From: Phenylobacterium sp.
GTDB taxonomy: Bacteria > Pseudomonadota > Alphaproteobacteria > Caulobacterales > Caulobacteraceae
NCBI RefSeq assembly: GCF_004297125.1
Contig: NZ_SCVD01000019.1
Location: forward strand, 248,001-312,000
Reading direction: 5' to 3'
DNA length: 64,000 nucleotides
Shown here: positions 48,585 through 57,374 of the stretch, piece after piece
Numbering within the stretch: the first letter of the stretch is position 1
Layout of the letters: each line of letters opens with the position of its first letter
The notes under the pieces: generated by a model
What the model saw: only the letters and a program-made list of their open reading frames with translations
What the model was told of the DNA's origin: nothing
Databases searched by the model: none
Program-made: the position numbers and the translations under genes

Positions 48585-49088
48585 ATGGACACCTCCCAGA
48601 CGGACGACAGCGTCGTCCTGACGAACGATCCCCTCGACGTCGTCGAGCATGTCCTCACAGCTGAGAACCTGCCGTTCGATCGCACCGAGGACGGCGACCT
48701 TGCCTTCACCCTTGCCGGTGACTGGAAGGACTACGAGCTCTGGTTCGCCTGGCGGCCCGAGGGCGACACCCTTCAGCTCTGCCTGTCCATGGACCTCGCG
48801 GTGCCGAAAGCGCAGCGCCAGACGGCACAGGAGCTGATCGCCACGATCAACCCTCGCGTGTGGCTTGGCCATTTCGAACTGTGGGACGAGGGCGAGATCA
48901 TATTCCGGCACGGCATGGCGCTGATGTCGAACGAGCAGCCCAGCCTGGCCCAGGCCGCGGCGATGATCGACGTGGCGGTGGAAGCCGCCGACCGGTTCTT
49001 CCCGGCCTACGACTTCCTCCTGCGCGGCGCCAAGACCCCGCAGGAAGCTATCGCCGCCTGCATGTTCGAGACGGTCGGCGAGGCCTGA
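48585..49088 (+). CDS. YbjN domain-containing protein
   Basis: About 167 residues. The YbjN core is seen in PLDVVEHVLTAENLPFDRTE, GDLAFTLAGDWKDYELWFAW and LIATINPRVWLGHFELWDEG. A GTG three bases earlier (48582) is possible. Soluble and cytoplasmic. In many alphaproteobacteria this gene lies between ubiK and proC, which suggests the S9 peptidase gene is an insertion here. Function not well established. Confidence 0.85.
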   Translation: MDTSQTDDSVVLTNDPLDVVEHVLTAENLPFDRTEDGDLAFTLAGDWKDYELWFAWRPEGDTLQLCLSMDLAVPKAQRQTAQELIATINPRVWLGHFELWDEGEIIFRHGMALMSNEQPSLAQAAAMIDVAVEAADRFFPAYDFLLRGAKTPQEAIAACMFETVGEA

Positions 49089-49141
49089 CGCCACATCCTC
49101 TTCCCTCGCGCTGCGCGTCGGGGGAGAGGAGGGCGCCGGCG

Positions 49142-51082
49142 CTACTCCACCGCCAGCACCTTCTTCAGGAACACCACCTCGGTCGCCCGCACGGCCTCCT
49201 GGTTGGCCTTCTTGTAGATGCCGTGGCCCTCGTCCTTCGCCAGCACGTACCAGACCTCCGTGCCCTGGGCGCGCAGCTTGGCGACCATCTGTTCGGACTC
49301 CGTGCGCGGGACTCTCGGGTCGTTGGCGCCCTGGAAGACCATCATCGGCTTCTTCATGCGCTCGCTCATCCGGATCGGCGCGATCCTGTCGAACACCGCC
49401 TTCATCTTGGGATCGCGCTCGTCGCCGTATTCCGCTCGGCGCAGGTCGCGCCGGTAGCCTTCGGTGTTCTGCAGGAAGGTGACCCAGTCGGAGATGCCGT
49501 AGAGGTCGATGATCCCGGCGACGCGGTCGTTGTAGTGGCCGGCCACGGCCAGGACCATGTAGCCGCCGTAGGATTGGCCGACGACCGCGACCCTGGAGGC
49601 GTCCAGGTCGGGTTGCTTGGCCACCCAGTCCAGCAGGGCGCCGATGTCCTTCACCGAGTCCTCGCGCTTCTCGGCGTTGTCCAGGCCCATGTAGGTCTTG
49701 CCGTATCCGGTGGAGCCGCGGACGTTCGGGATGATCACCGCCGCGCCCAGCTCGTTCACCCACGACTGGCGGCGCGGGTTGAAGGCGGGCAGCTCCTGGC
49801 CCTCGGGCCCACCATGGATCTGGATGACCACCGGCAGCTTGCCGCCCTTGGCCGTCGCTCTTGCCGATTGGGGCGGCCTGTAGATGAACGCCGGAATCTG
49901 CCTGCCGTCGAAGGTGGGGTAGCGGAACAGCGTCGGCTCCACGAGCTTCGTCGGGTCCAGGCCGCCCAGTTCGCTCTGGGTCCAGCGGGTGAGCTCTGCG
50001 GTCTTCAGGTCGTAGCTCCAGACGTCCATCGAGGTCGAGGTCGACAGGCCGAAGCCCAGCTTGCGGCCGTCCGGCGAGAACTTGGCCGTGCCGAGCACGC
50101 CGGGCGGCAGCTTGGGACCCGGCAGGACCTTGCCGCTGGCGACGTCGCGCAGGACGATCTTGGAGTAGCCCTCCTCGTTGACGAACTGGGCGAGCGTCTT
50201 GCCGTCGAAGGTGACGTCGAAGTCCTCCGTGCCCCACTTCGCGCCGGGCTCCAGGTCGCGCACCGCGCCGCTGGCCACGTCGACGACCACCGGGCGGGTC
50301 ATCTCGGCGCCATCGTCGGAGAGGGTCAGCACGCCCTTGCTCCCGTCCACGAAGACGCCGCCGGCGTAGCCGATCTTGCGGTCCGTCGGGCCGACGGGGG
50401 TCAGCTTGCCGCTGGCCACGTCGAGGGTGAACAGCTCGACCCAGGTCTGGGCGTTGTTGCGGGCCACCAGTATGGTCCGGCCGTCGGCCGAGATGTCGCG
50501 TACGGCGATGGCCCCGGTGCCGTCGAGGACCTTCCGGCGGCTGGCCGGATTCGAGGGATCGGCCAGCATCACGTCATAGTTGGCGTCGCCGGGCGTGACC
50601 TGGCTCCAGGCGACCAGCTTGCCGTCCTTGGAGAAGACGAAGTTCTGGTTGCGCGTGCCCGGCGCGGTCAGCTGCGTCTCGTTGCCGACGAGGTCGCGGA
50701 TATAGCCCTGGTAGTATTCCGCCCCGCCGACGTCGCGCGGATAGAGGTAGGTCGAGGTCCCGGGGCGGACGTGGGCTTGGCTGATCGGCTCGCTGAAGAA
50801 GGTGAGCTGGGTGCGGGCGGCGCCCGGGGCGGCGACCCGGTGGATCTGGCTGGTGTCTCCGAACCGCGTGACGATGAGCATCGAGCCATCGGGCAGCCAG
50901 TCGTCGAAGCCGGCCACGCGGGCGTTGTAGTAGGGGGCGATGGCGGCCTGCAGGGCCGCGGGCGTGGCGGGCGCGCCCTCGTAGACGATGTTCCCCACCT
51001 CGCGTTTCGCCGGCTGGGCCTGGGCCGCCGACCCCAGCGCCAGGGCGAGGGCCGTTCCGAACAGCAGCGCGCGCGACGTCAT
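49142..51082 (-). CDS. S9-family prolyl oligopeptidase-like, exported
   Basis: A 646-residue serine peptidase with a signal peptide (MTSRALLFGTALALALGSAAQ then A), an N-terminal beta-propeller (WD-like stretches such as GRTILVARNNAQTWVELFTL, SKIVLRDVASG) and an alpha/beta hydrolase domain. The nucleophile is in VGQSYGGY (about Ser503), the acid in FQGANDPRVP and the histidine in AKDEGHGIY. It probably trims dipeptides or cleaves peptides in the periplasm. Confidence 0.92.
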   Translation of the reverse strand: MTSRALLFGTALALALGSAAQAQPAKREVGNIVYEGAPATPAALQAAIAPYYNARVAGFDDWLPDGSMLIVTRFGDTSQIHRVAAPGAARTQLTFFSEPISQAHVRPGTSTYLYPRDVGGAEYYQGYIRDLVGNETQLTAPGTRNQNFVFSKDGKLVAWSQVTPGDANYDVMLADPSNPASRRKVLDGTGAIAVRDISADGRTILVARNNAQTWVELFTLDVASGKLTPVGPTDRKIGYAGGVFVDGSKGVLTLSDDGAEMTRPVVVDVASGAVRDLEPGAKWGTEDFDVTFDGKTLAQFVNEEGYSKIVLRDVASGKVLPGPKLPPGVLGTAKFSPDGRKLGFGLSTSTSMDVWSYDLKTAELTRWTQSELGGLDPTKLVEPTLFRYPTFDGRQIPAFIYRPPQSARATAKGGKLPVVIQIHGGPEGQELPAFNPRRQSWVNELGAAVIIPNVRGSTGYGKTYMGLDNAEKREDSVKDIGALLDWVAKQPDLDASRVAVVGQSYGGYMVLAVAGHYNDRVAGIIDLYGISDWVTFLQNTEGYRRDLRRAEYGDERDPKMKAVFDRIAPIRMSERMKKPMMVFQGANDPRVPRTESEQMVAKLRAQGTEVWYVLAKDEGHGIYKKANQEAVRATEVVFLKKVLAVE

Positions 51083-51207
51083 TCTCGAAAACCCTCAACG
51101 AAACGAACAGGGCGCGAGGCAAGCGCGCCCGCCGCCCCGCGTCAATCGAAGTCGGCGGATCGCCGTTCGGGGTTTTGTGCGCGGGCGGCGTCGGCTAAGC
51201 CTGCCCC

Positions 51208-52005
51208 ATGATCACGCCGATCCTGATGCTGGGCGCCGGACGCATGGGCGGGGCCATGATCGAAGGGTGGCTCGCCGCGGGCGCCTTCGAAGGTCGCGAG
51301 CTGATGATCCGCGACCCCTTCCCCGGTCCGGCCGCCATCGCCGCGGTGCAGGCGGGCGCCGTGCTCAATCCGCCGGACGGGGACCTGGCGCAGGCCGCGA
51401 CCGTGGTGCTGGCCGTGAAGCCGCAGATGTGGCGCGAAGCCGCCGCCGAGTTCGCGCCGTGGCTCAGCTCCGGCGCCGTGATCGTATCCATCGCCGCGGG
51501 GGTGAAGGCGGCGGACATCGCCAAGGCGTTCGGCGGCCGCTGCGTCGCCCGGGTCATGCCCACCACCGCCGCGGCGATCGGCCGGGGCACGGCCAGCCTC
51601 TACGCCGACGAGCCTGCGGCCCTAGCGCGGGCGCACGCCCTCTTCGAGCCGCTGGGCGCGGTGGTGGCCCTGACCGACGAGAACCTGATGCACGCGGCGA
51701 CGGCGGTCTCGGGCTCGTCGCCCGCCTACCTCTACGCCTTCATCGAGGCGCTGGAGGCCGCCGGCGTCGCGGCCGGCCTGACGCCCAAGGACGCCCAGCG
51801 CCTGGCCCGCTCGACCTTGACCGGCGCCGCCGCCCTGCTGGCCCACAGCGGCGAAGATCCCGCCGAACTGCGCCGCCAGGTGACGTCGCCGGGCGGCACC
51901 ACCCAGGCGGCCCTCGACGTGCTGCTGGCCGATGGCGCCCTGCCGGAGCTGATGCGCGAGGCGGTGGTCGCCGCGGTTCGCCGCTCGAAGGAGCTGGGCG
52001 TCTAA
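51208..52005 (+). CDS. proC: Pyrroline-5-carboxylate reductase
   Basis: A 265-residue enzyme making proline. The Rossmann motif PILMLGAGRMGGAMIEGWL, the CVARVMPTTAAAIGRG region and the C-terminal SPGGTTQAAL motif match ProC. Standard length, with a clear start at ATG 51208. Confidence 0.95.
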   Translation: MITPILMLGAGRMGGAMIEGWLAAGAFEGRELMIRDPFPGPAAIAAVQAGAVLNPPDGDLAQAATVVLAVKPQMWREAAAEFAPWLSSGAVIVSIAAGVKAADIAKAFGGRCVARVMPTTAAAIGRGTASLYADEPAALARAHALFEPLGAVVALTDENLMHAATAVSGSSPAYLYAFIEALEAAGVAAGLTPKDAQRLARSTLTGAAALLAHSGEDPAELRRQVTSPGGTTQAALDVLLADGALPELMREAVVAAVRRSKELGV

Positions 52006-52009
52006 AGGG

Positions 52010-52435
52010 TTATTTTCGCCGCCAGGTCTGCACTTGGCAGGCCATTTTCAGCAGGCAGACGTCAACCTTGAGGTTTCCGTCGGGAAGGACCGTCAGGGCG
52101 CCGTCGTAGCTCTGGCCGTTCTTCGCGTTGTAGATCCGGCCGCCGGTCCAGCGGCCGGACCCCGCGCGCTGGAAGCCGGTGAGCGCCGGCATGCCCATGA
52201 TCTGGCGGGACCGCAGGGCGGGATCGCGGTTCCTTGCGTCCTTGCCCTGGCCCACCGCCGGATCGCGCGTCCAGGTGATGACCCCGCACATCAGTTGGAC
52301 GTCGCCGGGGCAGGGTCCGATCCGGACCTTGGCGTTGCGTGCGTGGGTCACCCATTCGCCCTGCACCGGGTCCGCCGCGAAGGCCGGCGCCGCGGTGATC
52401 AAGGCCAGGCAGACGGTGAGGGCTGCGACATGCAT
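52010..52435 (-). CDS. DUF2147-family exported protein, copy A
   Basis: About 141 residues from ATG 52435 with a signal peptide (MHVAALTVCLALITAAPAFA). The mature part has the DUF2147 pattern: QGEWVTHARNAKVRIGPCPG and LTGFQRAGSGRWTGGRIYN. Converges with proC, leaving almost no gap. Function unknown; likely periplasmic. Confidence 0.87.
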   Translation of the reverse strand: MHVAALTVCLALITAAPAFAADPVQGEWVTHARNAKVRIGPCPGDVQLMCGVITWTRDPAVGQGKDARNRDPALRSRQIMGMPALTGFQRAGSGRWTGGRIYNAKNGQSYDGALTVLPDGNLKVDVCLLKMACQVQTWRRK

Positions 52436-52510
52436 GGTTCCAACCTGGACCATGCCGACCTGCGCCCTGGCAAGTCAACTGTAAGGTGCGGATTTCAACC
52501 GCAGGGCGTC

Positions 52511-52930
52511 CTAGCCTCGCCGCCAGGTCTGCGCCTGGCAGATCATCAGGACGCAGCCCTCGACCTTGAGCGTCCCGTTGGCGCCCACGGCGATCTTGCT
52601 GTCGTAGGTCTTGCCGCTGTTGGGGTCGTAGATCTTGCCGCCCGTCCAGCGCCCTGGCGCGGCCTGCTTGAAGTCGCGGATCATCGGCAGTCCCAGGATC
52701 GTGCGCGTCTTCAGCTTGGGGTCGGGGTTGTTGCTGTCGAGCGCCTTGCTGTCCGCGGGGTTCTTCAGCCACGAGATCGCGCCGCACATGCGGTCGGCCT
52801 TGCCGGGGCAGGGGCCGATACGCACCTTGGCGGTCCCGCTCTGGGTCAGCCATTCGCCCTCCACGGGATCGGCGGCGAGGGCCGGGGCGGCGGCCAGCGC
52901 CAGGCCGGCGGCGAGGATGAGAGCGCGCAT
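52511..52930 (-). CDS. DUF2147-family exported protein, copy B
   Basis: A 139-residue exported paralogue of the previous gene: signal peptide MRALILAAGLALAAAPALA, then DPVEGEWLTQSGTAKVRIG and IRDFKQAAPGRWTGGKIYDP. The two share about half of their residues by eye, so this is an old tandem duplication rather than a recent copy. Same strand, 75 nt apart. Function unknown. Confidence 0.87.
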   Translation of the reverse strand: MRALILAAGLALAAAPALAADPVEGEWLTQSGTAKVRIGPCPGKADRMCGAISWLKNPADSKALDSNNPDPKLKTRTILGLPMIRDFKQAAPGRWTGGKIYDPNSGKTYDSKIAVGANGTLKVEGCVLMICQAQTWRRG

Positions 52931-52996
52931 GGAAAGTCCCCCGAATCGATGTCGGGCAGAGCTTGGCCGCGGGCCGTGAACCCTGGATGAACGCGG

Positions 52997-54358
52997 TTAC
53001 CCGGGAAGCCTGACCACGGCGCGCAGGCCGCCCAGCGGCGAACGCTCCAGCACGATGTCGCCGCCGTGGCCGCGGGCCACGTCGCGGGCGATGGCCAGGC
53101 CCAGCCCGACCCCCTTGGTGTTCTGGTTGCGGCTCTCGTCCAGGCGCGCGAACGCCTTGAACGCTTCCTCGTGCTGTTCGGCGGGGATGCCGGGCCCGTC
53201 GTCGTCGACCACGATCTCCAGGCCCTGCGGCCCGCGCCGCGCCGCCACCTCCACATGCTCGCCGTGGGACGCGGCGTTCATCACCAGGTTGGCCAACGCC
53301 CGCTTCAGGGCGCTGGGGCGGGCGTTGGCGGTCAGCTCGGAATCGGCCGTCACCGTCACCTGCGCGCCGAGCCGGCGCGCGCCCTCGCTCACGGCCTCGA
53401 TCAGCGGACGCAGCTTGACCACCTCGGCCGCCTCGCCGCCCTCGCCGCGGGCGAAGGCCAGGTATTCGTCGACCATGTGCTCCATCTCGGCCAGGTCGCG
53501 CTTCATGTCGGCGGTGCGCTTGTTCTGCTCGGCCAGGGCCAGGCTGAGCTTCAGGCGGGTCAGCGGCGTGCGCAGGTCGTGGCTGACCGAGGCCAGCAGG
53601 GCCGTGCGCTGTTCGATGTGGCGCTGGATGCGGCCGCGCATGTCGAGGAAGGCGGTGGCCGCGGCCCGCACCTCCTTAGCGCCGTGGGGCTTGAAGGCCG
53701 GAACGTCGGCCCCGCGCCCGAACGCCTCGGCCGCATTCGCCAGCCGTTCGATGGCGCGCACCTGGTTGCGGATGAACAGCAGCGCCACGGTGGTCAGCAG
53801 CACCGTGGCCACGGTCATCCACAGCACGAAGATGTGGCCCTGGGTGGCGAAGGCGCGGTCGCGGGGCGCCAGCACCCGCATGACGCCGCCCTTCACCCCG
53901 ATGCGGATGTCCACGTAGGCGGGGTATCGCGTGGTGTCGAACCAGAAGGGAGCGTCCAGGCGGTCGCTCAGCGCCCGGTCCAGCGAGCGGTCGATGGGCG
54001 CGAAGAAGGCCTCCAGCAGCACCGGCGGGTCGCGGCGGCGCAGCGGCAGGCTGCGCCCGGGCTGCAGGGCGATGGAGAGGCCCATGGACTCCTCGGCCCG
54101 CTGGCTGAGCTTGGCGAAGCTCTCGGGGGTTGGATCTTCCTTATAGCTCTCGACGGCCCAGGCGATGTCGCCGGCCAAGCCCTCGGAAAGCCGGGCGGTC
54201 ACCGTCTGCCAGTGGGCGTCGAAGAAGACGTAGGTGACCGCGATCTGCATCAGCGCCACCGGCAGCACGATGATCAGCAGCGACCGTCCGAACAGCGTGC
54301 CCGGCAGTCGCCGCTTCAGCCACCGCAGCAGCACCCGGAAGGAGGACGGCAGTTTCAT
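52997..54358 (-). CDS. Sensor histidine kinase
   Basis: A 453-residue EnvZ-like kinase. TM1 (LFGRSLLIIVLPVALMQIAV) and TM2 (HIFVLWMTVATVLLTTVALLF) flank a periplasmic sensor of about 110 residues. HAMP, then the H-box VSHDLRTPLTRLK (about His259), the N-box NLVMNAASHGE and G-box VDDDGPGIP follow. It overlaps the response regulator by 1 base at 54358. The signal is unknown. Confidence 0.93.
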   Translation of the reverse strand: MKLPSSFRVLLRWLKRRLPGTLFGRSLLIIVLPVALMQIAVTYVFFDAHWQTVTARLSEGLAGDIAWAVESYKEDPTPESFAKLSQRAEESMGLSIALQPGRSLPLRRRDPPVLLEAFFAPIDRSLDRALSDRLDAPFWFDTTRYPAYVDIRIGVKGGVMRVLAPRDRAFATQGHIFVLWMTVATVLLTTVALLFIRNQVRAIERLANAAEAFGRGADVPAFKPHGAKEVRAAATAFLDMRGRIQRHIEQRTALLASVSHDLRTPLTRLKLSLALAEQNKRTADMKRDLAEMEHMVDEYLAFARGEGGEAAEVVKLRPLIEAVSEGARRLGAQVTVTADSELTANARPSALKRALANLVMNAASHGEHVEVAARRGPQGLEIVVDDDGPGIPAEQHEEAFKAFARLDESRNQNTKGVGLGLAIARDVARGHGGDIVLERSPLGGLRAVVRLPG

Positions 54359-55065
54359 CAGTCCGGCGCCAGCCGGTATCCCACGCCGCGGACGGTCTGG
54401 AGGTAGCGCGGCGACTTGGGGTCGTCCTCGATCTTGCGGCGCAGGCGGGTAACCTGGACGTCCACGGCGCGGCCGGACGGGTCGACGGACCCGCGGGCGA
54501 GTTCGAGCCGGTCGACCGGCTCGTGCGGCGTGCGGGCGAGCTGGCGCAGGAGCGAGACCTCGGCCTCGGTCAGGCGGATCGTCTCGCCGCCGCTCGTGAG
54601 TTCGCCGCGGTCGGCGTCGAAGACGCAGCGGCCCAGCGACAGCGCACCGCCGGCCGGCTGGCGGTCGCTGGCCCGGCGCAGGATCGCCTCGATGCGGAGC
54701 AACAGCTCCTCGGGCTCGAACGGCTTGCCCAGGTAGTCGTCGGCGCCCAGCTTCAGGCCCTCGATCCGGTCGCCGGCCTCGGTCTTTGCGGTCAGCATCA
54801 GCACCGGGGTCCTGCCGGGCGTGCCCCTCTGCTCGCGCAGCCAGCGGGTGAGCGAGAAGCCGTCCTCGCCGGGCATCATGACGTCGAAGACCGCCAGGTC
54901 GAAGTCCAGCGTGGCCAGCAGCCGCCGGGCCGGCGCGCCGCCCGCCGCGGCGGTCACCCGGAAGCCCGCTCGGGTCAGGTACTCCTTCAGCAGGTCGCGG
55001 ATGCGGTCGTCGTCATCGACCACCAGCAGGTGCCGGGCCCTGGGCGGCGCGTCCGAGAAGCTCAT
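54358..55065 (-). CDS. OmpR-family response regulator
   Basis: A 235-residue regulator: receiver domain with acidic pocket VVDDDDRIRDLL, phosphorylated Asp in LAVFDVMMPGEDG, Lys in LGKPFEPEE, and a C-terminal OmpR-type winged-helix with RSVDPSGRAVDVQVTRLR-like SVDPSGRAVDVQVTRLRRKI and VRGVGYRL. Start at 55065, overlapping the MarR stop by 4 nt. Partner of the adjacent kinase. Confidence 0.95.
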   Translation of the reverse strand: MSFSDAPPRARHLLVVDDDDRIRDLLKEYLTRAGFRVTAAAGGAPARRLLATLDFDLAVFDVMMPGEDGFSLTRWLREQRGTPGRTPVLMLTAKTEAGDRIEGLKLGADDYLGKPFEPEELLLRIEAILRRASDRQPAGGALSLGRCVFDADRGELTSGGETIRLTEAEVSLLRQLARTPHEPVDRLELARGSVDPSGRAVDVQVTRLRRKIEDDPKSPRYLQTVRGVGYRLAPD

Positions 55066-55553
55066 GGGCGTCCTCCCCCGGGATTGGGACTGCGTGTCCG
55101 CCCCCCGGCCATGGCCGCCAGTATGGCGCGCGCACCGGCCACGCCGTCCAGTCCGCCCGTGCGGTAGGCCCGCGTGAGGTGGCTGCGCAGCCGCTCGCTG
55201 ATCGCGGCCTCGAAGGCCTGGCCGCGGGCCGTCAGCACCGCGCTGCGCCGCCGGCCGTCGACGTCGCCGGCCTGCTTCTCCGCCAGGCCCTTGCCGGTCA
55301 GGTCCACTAGGATGCGGCTGGCCGCCTGCTTCGACAGGCTGGTCAGGTGGGCCAGCTCCTGCACCCCGATGCCCGGCCGCCGGCGCAGCAGGAAGGCCGC
55401 GCGCCAGTGCGAGCGGCCCAGGCCCAGGCCCTCCGCCTCCAGCCCCTGGTCCACCGCCGCCCACAACGAGGCCTCCGCCAGCAGCATCAGCTCCAGGCCC
55501 GCGTCGAGCTCGTCCTCGCGCAGGATCAGCCGCGGATCGGCGGGAGCGTTCAT
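55062..55553 (-). CDS. MarR-family regulator, first gene of the two-component operon
   Basis: A 163-residue MarR protein: LGRSHWRAAFLLRRRPGIGVQ, recognition helix SLSKQAASRILVDLTGKGLA and wing VDGRRRSAVLTARGQ. The ATGA overlap with the response regulator makes marR-RR-HK one operon. Divergent from ilvE across 77 nt. Confidence 0.92.
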   Translation of the reverse strand: MNAPADPRLILREDELDAGLELMLLAEASLWAAVDQGLEAEGLGLGRSHWRAAFLLRRRPGIGVQELAHLTSLSKQAASRILVDLTGKGLAEKQAGDVDGRRRSAVLTARGQAFEAAISERLRSHLTRAYRTGGLDGVAGARAILAAMAGGRTRSPNPGGGRP

Positions 55554-55630
55554 GCGCCACGGCCCAATTTGTTTGACGCGGGGCGGTCTGGGCGGTTCAA
55601 GGGGCGCACTGAAAAGGACGATTTCTTCCC

Positions 55631-56518
55631 ATGGCCCTTGTTCCCTTCGACGACCGCGACGGCTGGATCTGGATGGACGGCGAATTCGTCCAATGGCGCG
55701 ACGCGAAGGTGCACGTCCTCACCCACGGCCTGCACTATGCGTCGGCCGTGTTCGAGGGTGAGCGGATGTACGGGGGCGAGATCTTCGAGCTGACGGCGCA
55801 TACGGAGCGGCTGTTCGAGTCCGCGAGGATTCTGGACTTCGAAATTCCGTTCACGGTGGCCCAGATCGACCAGGCCTGCAAGGACACCTGCGCCAAGAAC
55901 GGCCTGACCGACGCCTATGTGCGGCCGATCGCGTGGCGGGGCTCGGAAATGATCGGGGTCTCGGCCCAAAACACCAGGATCCACGTGGCGGTCGCCGTGT
56001 GGGAATGGCCCAGCTACTTCTCGCCCGAGGAACGCGCCAAGGGCATCCGCATGTGCTGGGCCAAGTACAAGCGCCCCAGCCCCGAGACCGAGCCCGTCCA
56101 CGCCAAGGCCACCGGCCTCTACATGATCTGCACCATCTCCAAGCACGCCGCGGAGAAGGACGGGTTCACCGACGCCATGATGCTCGACTACCGCGGCTAC
56201 GTGGCCGAGAGCACGGGCTCGAACGTCTTCTTCATCAAGGACGGCGCGATCCACACGCCGACGCCGGACTGCTTCCTGAACGGCATCACCCGCCGCACGG
56301 TGATCAAGCTGGCCAGGAGCAAGGGCTTCGAGGTGATCGAACGTCACATCAGGCCGGAGGAGCTCTCGGGCTTCACCGAGTGCTTCGTGGTCGGCACCGC
56401 CGCCGAGGTGACGCCGGTCTCGCAGATCGGCGAGTACAGTTTCACCCCGGGCGCCCTGTCGCTCAGCCTGATGGACGACTACGCCAAGCTGGTGCGGCGC
56501 GAACTGGTGGCGGCTTAG
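55631..56518 (+). CDS. ilvE: Branched-chain amino acid aminotransferase
   Basis: A 295-residue class IV PLP enzyme for the last step of Leu, Ile and Val synthesis. The N-terminal DGWIWMDGEFVQWRDAKVHV and LHYASAVFEGERMY, the PLP lysine region VHAKATGLYM and ESTGSNVFFIKDG match IlvE. Standard length. Its stop overlaps the convergent DUF4870-like gene by 4 nt. Confidence 0.95.
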   Translation: MALVPFDDRDGWIWMDGEFVQWRDAKVHVLTHGLHYASAVFEGERMYGGEIFELTAHTERLFESARILDFEIPFTVAQIDQACKDTCAKNGLTDAYVRPIAWRGSEMIGVSAQNTRIHVAVAVWEWPSYFSPEERAKGIRMCWAKYKRPSPETEPVHAKATGLYMICTISKHAAEKDGFTDAMMLDYRGYVAESTGSNVFFIKDGAIHTPTPDCFLNGITRRTVIKLARSKGFEVIERHIRPEELSGFTECFVVGTAAEVTPVSQIGEYSFTPGALSLSLMDDYAKLVRRELVAA

Positions 56519-56910
56519 GCGATCACCGCGTACGGCCGGGGATAGGCCTCGCCCCGGCTGAGGAACACCAGCCCCACCACGCAGCGGACGCCGTACCAGA
56601 TCCCCGCGCCGCCGAGGATCAGCCAGGCCACGCCCATGATCGGGAAGCCGATCAGGATGACCGACAGCAGGGCTCCGACGCCGAACAGGATGCCGCCCGC
56701 GACCATCAGCATCAGGCCGATCCAGAAGGTCCGGATCAGGAAGGTGTAGTGGCTCTGCATCGCCGGGCCGGCGGTGGCGCGTTGGGAATAGGCGATGATC
56801 AGGCCGATGATGGCCGTGATCCCGGTGGCGAAGGCCAGCAGGTAGAGCGCGTAGCAGACCGCCGGCATCGTCTTGTCTTCGCTTCCGGCGTAGCTCACGT
56901 GGTCGGTCAT
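56515..56910 (-). CDS. DUF4870-like membrane protein
   Basis: About 131 residues from ATG 56910 (MTDHVSYAGSEDKTMPAVCY). It has about four hydrophobic segments (YALYLLAFATGITAIIGLII; TFLIRTFWIGLMLMVAGGIL; LLSVILIGFPIMGVAWLIL; YGVRCVVGLVFL) and no catalytic motif. Resembles DUF4870-type small polytopic proteins. Function unknown. Confidence 0.78.
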   Translation of the reverse strand: MTDHVSYAGSEDKTMPAVCYALYLLAFATGITAIIGLIIAYSQRATAGPAMQSHYTFLIRTFWIGLMLMVAGGILFGVGALLSVILIGFPIMGVAWLILGGAGIWYGVRCVVGLVFLSRGEAYPRPYAVIA

Positions 56911-57005
56911 CGTCTCTATCGGTCTCCGGGGCCCGGAAGTGAGCCCGACCCAAGACATGGACCCACGACGACGTCACGAAAAGACGTAACCGCGTTACAA
57001 ATTGC

Positions 57006-57374
57006 TCACCCGCGGCGAAGGACGATCTCCACGCCGGCGGCGACGGCGTGCGGCGCCAGCGCCAGCGGCTTCTCGATCCGCACGCGGGCCCGGGTGACGC
57101 GCGGGTCGGCCAGGCAGCGTTCGGCCAGCCGGTGGGCGAAGGTCTCGACCAGGTCGACATGCCCCTGCGCGGCCAGGTCCTGGGCCGCCTTCAGGATGGC
57201 TTCGTAGTTGAAGGTGTCGGCCAGCCGGTCCGAGGCGTCGGTGGGGATGTCCAGCTCCACGTCGACGACCAGGGGCTGAACGCGGCCGATCTCGTGGCGG
57301 TAGACGCCAATCTCGGCCTGGACCTGCACGCCGGTGACGAACACTTTCGAGGTGATCAGCGTGGTTTGCGTCAT
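57006..57374 (-). CDS. folB: Dihydroneopterin aldolase
   Basis: A 122-residue folate-pathway enzyme. The IGVYRHEIGRVQPLVVDVEL and DTFNYEAILKAAQDL segments are the FolB pattern, with the catalytic Glu/Lys region near HVDLVETFAHRLAERCL. Start at 57374, overlapping the SDR stop (ATGA). Co-transcribed with the upstream SDR and small membrane peptide gene. Confidence 0.93.
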   Translation of the reverse strand: MTQTTLITSKVFVTGVQVQAEIGVYRHEIGRVQPLVVDVELDIPTDASDRLADTFNYEAILKAAQDLAAQGHVDLVETFAHRLAERCLADPRVTRARVRIEKPLALAPHAVAAGVEIVLRRG

